A DNA stretch of 36,118 nucleotides from a virus: IMG/VR virus record IMGVR_UViG_3300025759_000277, positions 1-36,118 of that record. The stretch is one strand, 5' to 3'. Below are positions 13,796 through 20,115 of this stretch, piece by piece (position 1 is the stretch's first letter; every line of letters starts with the position of its first letter). Under the pieces are notes generated by a model, which worked only from the letters and a program-made list of their open reading frames with translations, was not told the DNA's origin and did not search any database. A program made the position numbers and the translations under genes.

Positions 13796-14508
13796 TTGTT
13801 TTGTCTCTTTTTGATTACACTGGTGTAGCTGGCCGACCTTGGGCAGAAGCGGGATACTCAGTCCTTAACTGCGACATCCAACATGCAGGGCCAACGCACC
13901 ACCAGAACAACGCCCACTTTATCAATTGGGACGTTACTAGCCCACCAGACCGTGCTTTGGCGAAAGGCGTTGACGCTGGGCTAATCTCAATGTTCCCGCC
14001 ATGCACCGACCTCGCATCTTCTGGTGCCCGCCACTGGAAGGCCAAGGCAGAGCGTGATCCTGACTTCCAGAAGAAGGCAATGGACATGGTTATGTGGGGT
14101 GTGGAGATTGCAGAAGCAATTGGCTGCCCTTGGTATCTGGAGAACCCCAGGGGCCGTGTCAGCACACTCTGGCGCAAACCAGACCTGACCTTCGACCCCT
14201 GCGACTATGGTGGCTACCTGCCAGAAGGTGAGCCACACCCACTGTGGCCCGACTACATAGCCCCGCAGGATGCCTATACCAAACTGACCTGCATCTGGCA
14301 TGGTGGTGGATTTGTTGTGCCTGAGAAGAAACCTGTGGAACCAATTATGGAAACGGCGGTGAGGGCTGATGGCACGACAACAAGCTCAAACCGTGCATGG
14401 AAGAAGCTGGGGGGCAAGTCCCTCAAAACCAAGAACATCCGGTCAGCCACGCCCAGGGGATGGGCGCAAGCCGTATTTGAAGCAAACGGGAAAATAAACC
14501 ATGACTAA
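13792..14508 (+). CDS. C5-cytosine methyltransferase-like protein
   Basis: 238 residues. SAM-binding motif I is SLFDYTGVAGRPWAEAGY (5-22). The catalytic loop is FPPCTDLASSGARHW (68-82, Cys71), and motif VI is YLENPRG (115-121). A C-terminal SATPRGWAQAVFEAN resembles the last conserved motif. At 238 residues it is shorter than classical Dcm enzymes (over 300) and has little room for a target-recognition domain. It could be a minimal methylase protecting phage DNA or a diverged base-modifying relative. Its stop overlaps the first MTKFDPTKP leader. Confidence 0.75.
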   Translation: MIVLSLFDYTGVAGRPWAEAGYSVLNCDIQHAGPTHHQNNAHFINWDVTSPPDRALAKGVDAGLISMFPPCTDLASSGARHWKAKAERDPDFQKKAMDMVMWGVEIAEAIGCPWYLENPRGRVSTLWRKPDLTFDPCDYGGYLPEGEPHPLWPDYIAPQDAYTKLTCIWHGGGFVVPEKKPVEPIMETAVRADGTTTSSNRAWKKLGGKSLKTKNIRSATPRGWAQAVFEANGKINHD

Positions 14509-14572
14509 ATTTGACCCAACTAAACCAGTGCAGATCCGTGATGGGAGTGAAGCGGTGAGGGACTTCGCATGA
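14501..14572 (+). CDS. Leader peptide 1 with MTKFDPTKP start
   Basis: A 23-codon frame starts MTKFDPTKPVQIRDG, begins within the methylase gene's last codons and ends in ATGA overlapping the start of the beta-helix gene. Its first 11 codons recur at 15315. MTKFDPTKPVQTRDG-like N-termini are common to a family of short phage proteins that normally continue with R-K-A-R-I. It therefore looks like a truncated family member, now positioned to couple translation of the next gene. Confidence 0.55.
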   Translation: MTKFDPTKPVQIRDGSEAVRDFA

Positions 14573-15303
14573 AAAGACAAGTGAAAAAGTACGAACTGAC
14601 AGACGAAACAAACGAACAAGGTTTATTCCGTATCAAAGCCTTGCGTGACTTTGGTGGCGTTAAAGAAGGCGATCTTGGCGGCTTCATTGAAAGCGAAGAT
14701 AACCTATCGCACAAGAACAACGCATGGGTCTTTGACAACGCACTGGTCTCTGACAACGCACGGGTCTTTGGCAACACACGGGTCTATGACAACGCACTGG
14801 TCCATGGCAACGCACTGATCTCTGACAACGCACGGGTCTATGGAGATGCACAGGTCCATGACAACGCACGGGTCTCTGGCAACGCATGGGTCTTTGACAA
14901 CGCATGGGTCTTTGGCAACGCACTGGTCTCTGACAACGCACTGGTCTCTGACAACGCACAGGTCTGTGGCAGCGCACGGGTCTTTGGCAACGCACGGGTC
15001 TCTGGCAACGCACGGGTCTTTGACAACGCACGGGTCTCTGGCAACGCACGGGTCTTTGACAACACACGGGTCTTTGGCAACGCACTGATCTCTGGCATCA
15101 TGCGCTCTGACGGATATGCCTTTATTGCCGTTCCTTGTTCTGATGGTCTTGTTCGAGTAATTGCAGGTTGCCGCTACTTCACCTTTGAAGAAGCCTATGA
15201 CCATTGGAACAAGACGCGAAAAGGAACACTATTAGGCGATGAAACCATGATTATTCTCAACATGATGAACGAAATGGTCAAGCTCAAGGGATATTCAGGA
15301 TAA
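14569..15303 (+). CDS. Hexapeptide-repeat left-handed beta-helix protein
   Basis: 244 residues. The N-terminal cap (KKYELTDETNEQGLFRIKAL then GGVKEGDLGGFIESEDNLS) precedes about 21 hexads of the form (G/D)-N-A-x-V-x (residues 50-175), predicting roughly seven turns of a left-handed beta-helix. The C-terminal cap contains CSDGLVRVIAGCRYFTFEEA and HW. This cap-repeat-cap layout recurs in phage and prophage proteins of unknown function. The repeats are near-identical at DNA level. A structural or binding role is plausible; no catalytic residues are evident. Confidence 0.8.
   Translation: MKRQVKKYELTDETNEQGLFRIKALRDFGGVKEGDLGGFIESEDNLSHKNNAWVFDNALVSDNARVFGNTRVYDNALVHGNALISDNARVYGDAQVHDNARVSGNAWVFDNAWVFGNALVSDNALVSDNAQVCGSARVFGNARVSGNARVFDNARVSGNARVFDNTRVFGNALISGIMRSDGYAFIAVPCSDGLVRVIAGCRYFTFEEAYDHWNKTRKGTLLGDETMIILNMMNEMVKLKGYSG
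14716..15093 (+). repeat. 18-bp tandem coding repeats
   Basis: About 21 imperfect copies of an 18-bp unit close to GGTCTYTGRCAACGCAC encode the hexads of the beta-helix protein. Several adjacent units differ by only one or two bases. The array should gain or lose whole 18-bp units without shifting frame. It also creates long spurious open frames on the other strand. Confidence 0.85.
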
Positions 15304-15314
15304 GGAGGCTACCA

Positions 15315-15362
15315 ATGACTAAATTCGACCCAACCAAGCCGGGGCAGTTCGATGAAGATTGA
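15315..15362 (+). CDS. Leader peptide 2 with MTKFDPTKP start
   Basis: A 15-codon frame MTKFDPTKPGQFDED with a strong AAGGAGG site at 15302-15308 overlaps the start of the next gene (ATG at 15352). Of 33 bases shared with leader 1, about 28 match, and four of the five changes are silent. The peptide, rather than the DNA, appears conserved. It probably loads ribosomes for the 122-residue gene. Confidence 0.55.
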   Translation: MTKFDPTKPGQFDED

Positions 15363-15720
15363 TCTTGTGAGCCTTGATGAATGCCCCGAAGGATTGTTCC
15401 TGTTTAATGGAACGCTTTGCTTCAAGTCGGAATACCACACGCAATCGCAGGTCACGGGGTATTCGCAGTGTGACGCCTACGTTGTGTCGTCGGGGGAATA
15501 CTTTTGGGGCGGTGCCTCAACAGCTAAAGAACGGGGCGCATTGCTGGTTGAACCAGTGGCCGCCGACATCATCGACGCGCTCACCAAAGAGAACGAGCGG
15601 CTGCGGGAGTTACTCGCGGATATGGACAGGACCATTGAGTGGGGAGCGGCCTGCCCGGCCTTTGGTCATCAATTTCAAGAGAGAATTGAGGCAGCACTAC
15701 AGGAGCAAGACGATGGATGA
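15352..15720 (+). CDS. Hypothetical accessory protein with C-terminal coiled coil
   Basis: 122 residues. The N-terminal 60 residues (DECPEGLFLFNGTLCFKSEY, AYVVSSGEYFWGG) form a small beta domain seen in variable phage accessory proteins. Then comes a heptad stretch DALTKENERLRELLADMDRT, and the end is AFGHQFQERIEAALQEQDDG. Proteins with an E-N-E-R-L-R-E coiled coil are common in the variable early region of lambdoid phages (Ea-like). The function is unknown. It overlaps the next gene by 8 nt. Confidence 0.65.
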   Translation: MKIDLVSLDECPEGLFLFNGTLCFKSEYHTQSQVTGYSQCDAYVVSSGEYFWGGASTAKERGALLVEPVAADIIDALTKENERLRELLADMDRTIEWGAACPAFGHQFQERIEAALQEQDDG

Positions 15721-16141
15721 AGGCAAATATGTTCCGAAAGAGCGGGGTAAAGTGCCGGGTCCGAGCAACCCCCCAAAGCGCCCACCGTCATTGCGGCGTG
15801 TTGGACGGGGTGTCTTGCCCTTCGAGGGTTCAGGTTTTGGCTACATGCATGGCCACGGCACTGTGATCAAAGACGATGGTCCCTATTATTGCGACACTGA
15901 CGAGAAGTGCACGCCTGAGAACGCCCGGCCTTGTGCTAGGTGCGGGCTGGACCCCAAGGATTACGACGACAACGACCCATGCCTGCACAATCTACCGGGG
16001 GTTCGTAACGCTTGCTGCGGGCACGGCAATCAGCAGGCGTTCATCCAATTCGAGAATGGCATCCTGATCCAGGGGGAGTTTGAGGTCTGTAACGGCCCCG
16101 CTGCTAGGCGGCACAAGGCAGGGGTTACGTCCAATGACTGA
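15713..16141 (+). CDS. Cysteine-rich conserved phage protein
   Basis: 142 residues from the ATG at 15713. It has a basic, proline-rich start (KERGKVPGPSNPPKRPPSLR) and a zinc-binding-like middle with CDTDEKC, CARCGLD, DPCLHNLPGVRNACCGHG and an end FIQFENGILIQGEF. The NLPGVRNACCGHG motif recurs in small proteins of many phages and suggests a structural zinc site. I know no function. It overlaps both neighbours by 8 nt. Confidence 0.65.
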   Translation: MDEGKYVPKERGKVPGPSNPPKRPPSLRRVGRGVLPFEGSGFGYMHGHGTVIKDDGPYYCDTDEKCTPENARPCARCGLDPKDYDDNDPCLHNLPGVRNACCGHGNQQAFIQFENGILIQGEFEVCNGPAARRHKAGVTSND

Positions 16142-16526
16142 CAAAGCAACACTGGAAGCCGTGAGGTTCGCCGTAGGTGGTATAACCGCTGGCCCGGAAG
16201 ATGACTGGTGCGACAATCTCACTGTCGCCTTGTGCACGTATTTTGAAAGCCACCCCGGAAAGCCCGACACCGACGAAGAAACAGAGCACGGATGGCACCC
16301 GTGGGCCGAAGAGCAAGCGGATAGCCTGATTGAAGCAATCGCCCAAGCCGCCATTGACGCGATGCCGGGGTGGGACTGGGCCTGTGATTCTATGGCGGAC
16401 GCCTTTTTATATAAACCCGGCAAGCGGCCAGACCACGATCATATGGACGTCATGGGGTGTGCTAAAAACAGCCCCGCCACCGCATTTGCCATCGCGATGC
16501 TGCGGGCTGTAGGAGAGAAAGAGTGA
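16134..16526 (+). CDS. Hypothetical acidic early protein
   Basis: 130 residues from the ATG at 16134. It is acidic and tryptophan rich: DDWCDNLTVALCTYFESHPG, GWHPWAEEQADSLIEAIAQA, MPGWDWACDSMADAFLY and a hydrophobic helical end ATAFAIAMLRAV. It is probably a small helical domain. No recognised family. It is coupled to the preceding gene (8-nt overlap) and to the next one (TGATG). Confidence 0.6.
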   Translation: MTDKATLEAVRFAVGGITAGPEDDWCDNLTVALCTYFESHPGKPDTDEETEHGWHPWAEEQADSLIEAIAQAAIDAMPGWDWACDSMADAFLYKPGKRPDHDHMDVMGCAKNSPATAFAIAMLRAVGEKE

Positions 16527-16672
16527 TGATAACTGCGGTATTTGGCTTAATCACCTCTATCGCCGGGGTTGCCTGCCTGTTTATGGCGCTGGTCATAAAA
16601 TCACAGGATAAAAAAATCTCTGCACTGGAAAAGGAGTTGCGAGCAAGGAAATCAATTCTAGAGCGCAACTGA
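16526..16672 (+). CDS. Small membrane-anchored coiled-coil protein
   Basis: 48 residues: one membrane span (MITAVFGLITSIAGVACLFM, ALVI) followed by a charged coil (SQDKKISALEKELRARKSIL). It lies in the same frame register as its operon neighbours, with a one-base overlap upstream. The architecture resembles small spanin- or holin-associated peptides, but it lies in the early operon, so its role stays open. Confidence 0.55.
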   Translation: MITAVFGLITSIAGVACLFMALVIKSQDKKISALEKELRARKSILERN

Positions 16673-16675
16673 GTG

Positions 16676-16828
16676 ATGAAGCCTAACCCATACGCTCCGT
16701 ATCTGCACAAGCTGTCCCTTTTTCAGAGGGTGGGGAGAAAGATTGACTGCTTTCGGTTCGGGCATGATTACAAATATTCGGGCGGCTGTCGTCATTGTGG
16801 AAAGAAGCTGGTGAGGAAGAATGGGTAA
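16676..16828 (+). CDS. Small zinc-ribbon-like protein (DUF1660-like)
   Basis: 50 residues, basic. CFRFGHDYKYSGGCRHCGKK provides Cys-x4-His and Cys-x-x-Cys, matching the phage DUF1660 pattern C-x-x-F-G-H-x-W/Y ... C-x-x-C-G. It is the last gene of the rightward operon, just before the terminator at 16849. It probably binds zinc; the function is unknown. Confidence 0.6.
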   Translation: MKPNPYAPYLHKLSLFQRVGRKIDCFRFGHDYKYSGGCRHCGKKLVRKNG

Positions 16829-16848
16829 AGAGGAACTGGCATAAGAAA

Positions 16849-16880
16849 AGCCCCGCCCAACCGTTAGGTCAAGCGGGGCT
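16849..16880. terminator. Terminator between convergent operons
   Basis: Stem AGCCCCGC (16849-16856) and GCGGGGCT (16873-16880) enclose a 16-base loop. On the minus strand it is followed by TTTTCTT, a good U tract, so it mainly ends the leftward lysis unit. On the plus strand the tail AATTCTT is weaker. It sits between the last genes of the two convergent operons. Confidence 0.75.
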
Positions 16881-16897
16881 AATTCTTCACTGAGGGA

Positions 16898-17023
16898 TTA
16901 CGGCCAGGTTATGTTGTCAAAGTCTGGCTTGAACTTGTGTGTATACCAATGTCGCACATATAGAGCCTGCCCGAATAAGGTGGCAATCACCCCAAGCAGG
17001 AAGCAGGCCAGATACCCTATCAT
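16898..17023 (-). CDS. Small single-span membrane protein
   Basis: 41 residues: MIGYLACFLLGVIATLFGQA forms one membrane span, followed by a basic then polar tail (RHWYTHKFKPDFDNITWP). It starts in an ATGA overlap with the stop of the preceding secreted protein and is the last gene before the terminator. It could belong to the lysis apparatus; no family recognised. Confidence 0.55.
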   Translation of the reverse strand: MIGYLACFLLGVIATLFGQALYVRHWYTHKFKPDFDNITWP

Positions 17024-17517
17024 TCAACTGGCTCTTGTGTGGACCGCCGTGCAGCCGCTAGGCCGATAGACGTAGTGCCACGGTTGTTGGATGAAGACTC
17101 GCCATTGCCAAGCGTAGTCCCCATGATGGAGAACTCTTGACGGCGGGTGAAGTTAATGTCAGCAGACGGGCCGCTGGTTACTTCTACAGAGCAAATCTCA
17201 ACCGGATTCCCATTGGCGTCAACTGAACGCGTGCATTGCTCCGAATAGGTATCTTCCAGCCGTCGAACCTCTTTGGTGACACGGCCTTCTTCATCAACCT
17301 TCTTATATAGGTAGGTCTGCGGAGCCTTGATGCAGTTAGTCTGCCCGTCGAGCATGACGCCCGGCGTAGGGAGCTTGGAACAAGCGGTTCCTGAGAACCC
17401 GGCCTGAAACAAGGCGGATTGCTCCCGCACCCAAAAGCTGTTCTTGTCGCCCGCCAAAGCACTGGTGCTGATTGTTACAAATACCAGGGTAGATAGAATA
17501 TTAGTCAGTGCTTTCAT
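17020..17517 (-). CDS. Secreted periplasmic protein
   Basis: 165 residues from the ATG at 17517 (GAGGAG upstream); a GTG three bases earlier is also possible. A Sec signal peptide (MKALTNILSTLVFVTISTSA then LAG) ends near residue 22. The mature part has four or more cysteines (ACSKL, NCIKA, QCTRS, EICSV) that could form disulfides, and a polar tail. No hydrolase motif is seen. It lies in the lysis unit, so it may act on the envelope during lysis or superinfection exclusion. Family unknown. Confidence 0.6.
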   Translation of the reverse strand: MKALTNILSTLVFVTISTSALAGDKNSFWVREQSALFQAGFSGTACSKLPTPGVMLDGQTNCIKAPQTYLYKKVDEEGRVTKEVRRLEDTYSEQCTRSVDANGNPVEICSVEVTSGPSADINFTRRQEFSIMGTTLGNGESSSNNRGTTSIGLAAARRSTQEPVE

Positions 17518-17683
17518 CACACACTCTCCTCTCGTGAATCTTCGTTATTACCGCTGCCTCTGCGGGGCGCGTCCCCACTACCGCTAAGGCGTGTATTGTC
17601 CTCTCCGTCCCGCAAGCGATTGGGGGAAGGACGGCGCAGGCCCCAAGAAGGCCAACGCACCCAACGAGGCCAAGCCATTTCAC
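17501..17683 (-). CDS. Small lipoprotein of the lysis unit
   Basis: 60 residues from a GTG start that overlaps the stop of the holin-like gene (GTGA). The start KWLGLVGCVGLLGAC is a lipoprotein signal with the lipobox LGAC. The mature part of about 45 residues is short (VLPPIACGTERTIHALAVVG). Position and size recall Rz1-type outer-membrane spanin lipoproteins, but it lacks their proline-rich character and no inner-membrane Rz partner is evident. Confidence 0.55.
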   Translation of the reverse strand: MKWLGLVGCVGLLGACAVLPPIACGTERTIHALAVVGTRPAEAAVITKIHERRVCDESTD

Positions 17684-17841
17684 TTGGACTCAGCCATGAT
17701 GATCGCAACGAAACCCAGAGCGCCAGCGATAGCGCCAACGTACAGGTCAAACTCGTCTTGCGTCAGACCAAACAACAGCGCCAGCCCGGACAGGCCAGCA
17801 TAAGTGCTTGGCTCTTTCAGTCGATCAATCAGTGTCTGCAT
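17680..17841 (-). CDS. Small holin candidate
   Basis: 53 residues. MQTLIDRLKEPSTYAGLSGL begins the first hydrophobic stretch (about 13-25), a short polar turn QDEFDLY follows, and a second span (VGAIAGALGFVAIIM) precedes a short end AESK. This two-span layout with K-E-P-x-T-Y-A-G resembles small phage holins found next to endolysins. It should form the membrane lesion that releases the endolysin. It lies two genes downstream of the M15 endolysin. Confidence 0.6.
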   Translation of the reverse strand: MQTLIDRLKEPSTYAGLSGLALLFGLTQDEFDLYVGAIAGALGFVAIIMAESK

Positions 17842-17879
17842 GATTACCTCCATGCTTTAGTTTACGTTTGTAGCTTCCC

Positions 17880-18029
17880 TTACCCCGCTTCGGGGGAATC
17901 TTCTTCTGCTGGAATATCCCCATCCTCAAAGCCATCGCAGTCGAGTTCCTGTAGGATAAGCGAGACGGCGTCAAGGCAGTCTTGCTGCTTCTTCTTCCTG
18001 TACTCATCTATAAACAAAACCTCTCCCAT
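17880..18029 (-). CDS. Small acidic hypothetical protein between endolysin and holin
   Basis: 49 residues: MGEVLFIDEYRKKKQQDCLD, then a helical stretch and the acidic end EDGDIPAEEDSPEAG. The start overlaps the endolysin stop (TGATG), which supports it over the basic competing frame at 17825-18007. Function unknown. Over its 3' end the DNA can form a CCCC-GCTTC-GGGG hairpin. Confidence 0.5.
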   Translation of the reverse strand: MGEVLFIDEYRKKKQQDCLDAVSLILQELDCDGFEDGDIPAEEDSPEAG

Positions 18030-18424
18030 CAATAGCTCCAGATGGTCTTTTCAGGCTTATCCATACCAAGATGAATAAACCGCCTGTCATATGGGCCTGT
18101 CTGGTTCACGCCAATGCGCGTAAATCCCCTCCTATGAGCCAAACACACTAGCTCTAGGGCATCGCCCCACTTCACACGGACATCCGCTGCACGGGCCGTT
18201 AAATGCCCACTATTGGGGCTTCCGCCCACAGCCTTGTTGTGGTCAAGGCAACGATGTGCGCTTGTGATAGGCATGGGCTTACCGAAAGCGTCCCGCAGCC
18301 ACTGAAGGCTGTCCATGAACTGCTCATCAATCATGGACTCACAGCCACACCGACAGAGCATTTCAGAGGGTGTAAAGCTGTTCCATCGCCAAGGCACTCT
18401 GTTGCCGTCAGTTGTTAGGAACAT
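18029..18424 (-). CDS. M15-family peptidase endolysin
   Basis: 131 residues from the ATG at 18424; an ATG at 18436 is an alternative, and the longer open frame upstream overlaps the previous gene. The peptidase M15/VanY-like zinc site is complete: SGHLTARAADV gives His74 and Asp81, and FIHLGMD gives His118. The N-terminal WNSFTPSEMLCRCGCES is the usual start of small phage M15 endolysins. It cleaves peptide cross-links of peptidoglycan. It has no signal peptide, so it depends on a holin. Confidence 0.85.
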   Translation of the reverse strand: MFLTTDGNRVPWRWNSFTPSEMLCRCGCESMIDEQFMDSLQWLRDAFGKPMPITSAHRCLDHNKAVGGSPNSGHLTARAADVRVKWGDALELVCLAHRRGFTRIGVNQTGPYDRRFIHLGMDKPEKTIWSY

Positions 18425-18785
18425 GTCGCCCCCCATTAACCCTCGCCTCATAGGCCCCAGCAACATTCGCGCTAATCTGCTTTTGGGGGAGGCTTTCAGG
18501 CTTTCCCTCTGTTGCCAACTGCCCCATAATCGCGGCATAGGCGGCCATGTCCACAAAGTCGTCAGGGTTAGTCGAGCCTGCCTTGGTTCGGGCCAGCTTT
18601 ATACAAACCATGATGCCCGCCATCTGTTCCTCACTAATCGGTGTCCCAAGGTAGGCCCCGACCATTCTTGCCATATTGCGGTGATTCTCCCGAATATCGC
18701 CGTGTTGTTCTGCGCGGTCCCCTGTCACCAGGCTATCCGCCGTTTGCAGAACTTCTCCAACCGTCATTTTGTCCAGCTTACCCAT
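18408..18785 (-). CDS. DUF6378-like phage protein
   Basis: 125 residues. The pattern ADSLVTGDRAEQHGDIRENH, MARMVGAYLGTPISEEQMAG, IMVCIKLARTKAG and DDFVDMAAYAAIMGQL matches DUF6378, a small all-helical phage family in which the R-x-x-x-H-G-D and K-x-A-R...D-x-x-D-x-A-x-Y residues are conserved. These are reminiscent of MazG-like nucleotide pyrophosphohydrolases, though no activity is established. It overlaps the metallophosphoesterase by 22 nt. Confidence 0.7.
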   Translation of the reverse strand: MGKLDKMTVGEVLQTADSLVTGDRAEQHGDIRENHRNMARMVGAYLGTPISEEQMAGIMVCIKLARTKAGSTNPDDFVDMAAYAAIMGQLATEGKPESLPQKQISANVAGAYEARVNGGRHVPNN

Positions 18786-19981
18786 GCTTTCTCCGCTCCT
18801 GCTTTTGGTTCTTCAAGGTAAATTGGCATCTGGTGCGTGATGCCCCGCTGTGGATGTGTAATCCACAATGCCTGCGCCGGGACTTCATACGAGAAATTCC
18901 CCTGATAGGCATATTCGTCATACCCCTTGAGCGACCCATTAACAATCAGGTTGGGTAGCTGCATAAGGGTGTGAAAGTGCCCGACCATCATGGTCTGGAA
19001 GTCCATATCAATGGCCGCGTTGCGAGATGCCTTCTTGTGCCGTCCTCGCGTGATCGGGCCAAGCGGGCCAATAATCCCGTCACCGCCCCGAAACTGGTCG
19101 CCGTGGGTCAGAAGATATTCATGCCCGTATATGCGGAACAAGCAATCCGACCCCTCTGCTATATTGAACTGAACCCTGTTATCCTCACAGAAATGCTTTT
19201 CCAGAAGGCAGTAAACCAGCCAATCGAAGTTGGTGGCGTTCCGCTCCTTTGCCTGCACTTTCTTTGTAATTCTACCATGATTCCCCGTCACGCAGGGGAC
19301 ATATACCTTGCCGAACTTATCGGCAAGGGTGCTGATGCACCAGATAAGGTTCTCGAACAGGTCAACAACCGTGGGCATGATCGGAGCATCGTTGGTCTTG
19401 GACAATTCCTCGTGGATGTCGCCCGTTACCATGTCCCCGCCCAAGGCAAAGACAATGCCCGGATAATCCGCACTTCTGAACTCTTGGTGTAGGAGATTGA
19501 CCGCCGTAGTCACTAGCTTGCGACAACGCTCTTTTGCAATATCCAGGTTGAACTTGTTTACGCCATGAATCTCATCAGGGTTCACAACTTCGCCCCAATG
19601 CCAATCAGAGGCAAACAGGGTAGGAACACCCATAACGCCAGAGGAGCTTTTCTTGACCAGCCACTTTGGTGGCTCTGGGTCTTTATCGCTTATCAGACCA
19701 ACCCAATCCCGCACATTGCTGCGCGTGATTTCATCGCTCTTCATCTGCGTGAGTTGCAGGCGAACATCCCGAAGCTCCTGCTTCAAGACATCAACCTCAC
19801 TAACCTCAACAGGAAGGTCTTGCGGCACGAACCCGGCTTCACGGGCCGTTCTTAATCGGTGGGAAAATCCGGCCTGCTTGCAGGGCCAGCGCGAATGCTT
19901 ACACGCCTCAGCAATAATCTTGTGGCGGGCAAGCAAGTCAACAGCTTCTTGAAGCTGCTCATCTGTAAGAGATATAGTCAT
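18764..19981 (-). CDS. Metallophosphoesterase with N-terminal helical domain
   Basis: 405 residues. The calcineurin-like di-metal site is complete: SDWHWGE (Asp126, His128), GGDMVTG (181-187), GNHGR (233-237), LTHGD (291-295) and GHFHT (334-338). Residues 1-55 look like an HTH-type DNA-binding segment (LTDEQLQEAVDLLARHKIIA...), followed by a coiled linker (VDVLKQELRDVRLQLTQMK). Similar phage proteins exist; Mre11-type nuclease or phosphatase activity is possible. It is the first full gene of the leftward lysis unit, preceded by a leader peptide copied from the Sak3 gene. Confidence 0.8.
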   Translation of the reverse strand: MTISLTDEQLQEAVDLLARHKIIAEACKHSRWPCKQAGFSHRLRTAREAGFVPQDLPVEVSEVDVLKQELRDVRLQLTQMKSDEITRSNVRDWVGLISDKDPEPPKWLVKKSSSGVMGVPTLFASDWHWGEVVNPDEIHGVNKFNLDIAKERCRKLVTTAVNLLHQEFRSADYPGIVFALGGDMVTGDIHEELSKTNDAPIMPTVVDLFENLIWCISTLADKFGKVYVPCVTGNHGRITKKVQAKERNATNFDWLVYCLLEKHFCEDNRVQFNIAEGSDCLFRIYGHEYLLTHGDQFRGGDGIIGPLGPITRGRHKKASRNAAIDMDFQTMMVGHFHTLMQLPNLIVNGSLKGYDEYAYQGNFSYEVPAQALWITHPQRGITHQMPIYLEEPKAGAEKAWVSWTK

Positions 19982-20025
19982 ACTGCCGTTGATGTGTCCA
20001 GCATGATTTCTGCGTAATTACTCAT
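19978..20025 (-). CDS. Leader peptide copied from the Sak3 gene start
   Basis: A 15-codon frame, MSNYAEIMLDTSTAV, begins with the first seven residues of the Sak3 protein and carries its AGGAG ribosome binding site. It ends in ATGA overlapping the start of the metallophosphoesterase gene. The second half (LDTSTAV) is encoded by the opposite strand of another Sak3 segment. It probably delivers ribosomes to the next gene by coupling. Confidence 0.6.
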   Translation of the reverse strand: MSNYAEIMLDTSTAV

Positions 20026-20039
20026 TTGGTTTCTCCTAT
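19984..20039. repeat. Fold-back duplication of the Sak3 gene start
   Basis: Positions 20005-20039 are an exact reverse complement of 12131-12165 (35 bp: ribosome binding site plus seven codons). Positions 19984-20006 match 12180-12202 in direct orientation (22 of 23). The two pieces are fused in opposite orientation with a 2-base microhomology, as after template switching. Confidence 0.85.
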
Positions 20040-20058
20040 GCTAATTGCGCCGTTCAAT

Positions 20059-20087
20059 AATATAGATGATATATCAATATATATCAA
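20059..20087 (-). promoter_or_regulatory. Leftward promoter of the lysis unit
   Basis: On the minus strand TTGATA (20087-20082), 17 bases, then TATATT (20064-20059). It sits in an AT-rich gap 34 bases before the copied leader peptide. It separates the metallophosphoesterase and lysis genes from the tail operon upstream. Confidence 0.7.
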
Positions 20088-20115
20088 ATGTTTTTATTTA
20101 TATGCTTTGGTATAT

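Noticed and set aside
14716-15093. A CRISPR-like or iteron array.
   Set aside because: The units are contiguous with no spacers and encode a clear hexapeptide-repeat protein in frame.
14684-15204. Long open frames of 87-166 codons on the minus strand, and one on the plus strand, over the 18-bp repeats.
   Set aside because: They are by-products of a repeat whose length is a multiple of three; their products are Arg/Cys- or Pro/Ala-type simple repeats without start signals, while the plus-strand gene has recognisable caps.
17825-18007. A basic 60-codon frame on the minus strand.
   Set aside because: It overlaps the holin-like start, while the 49-codon frame at 17880-18029 is coupled to the endolysin stop (TGATG) and ends cleanly before the next ribosome binding site.
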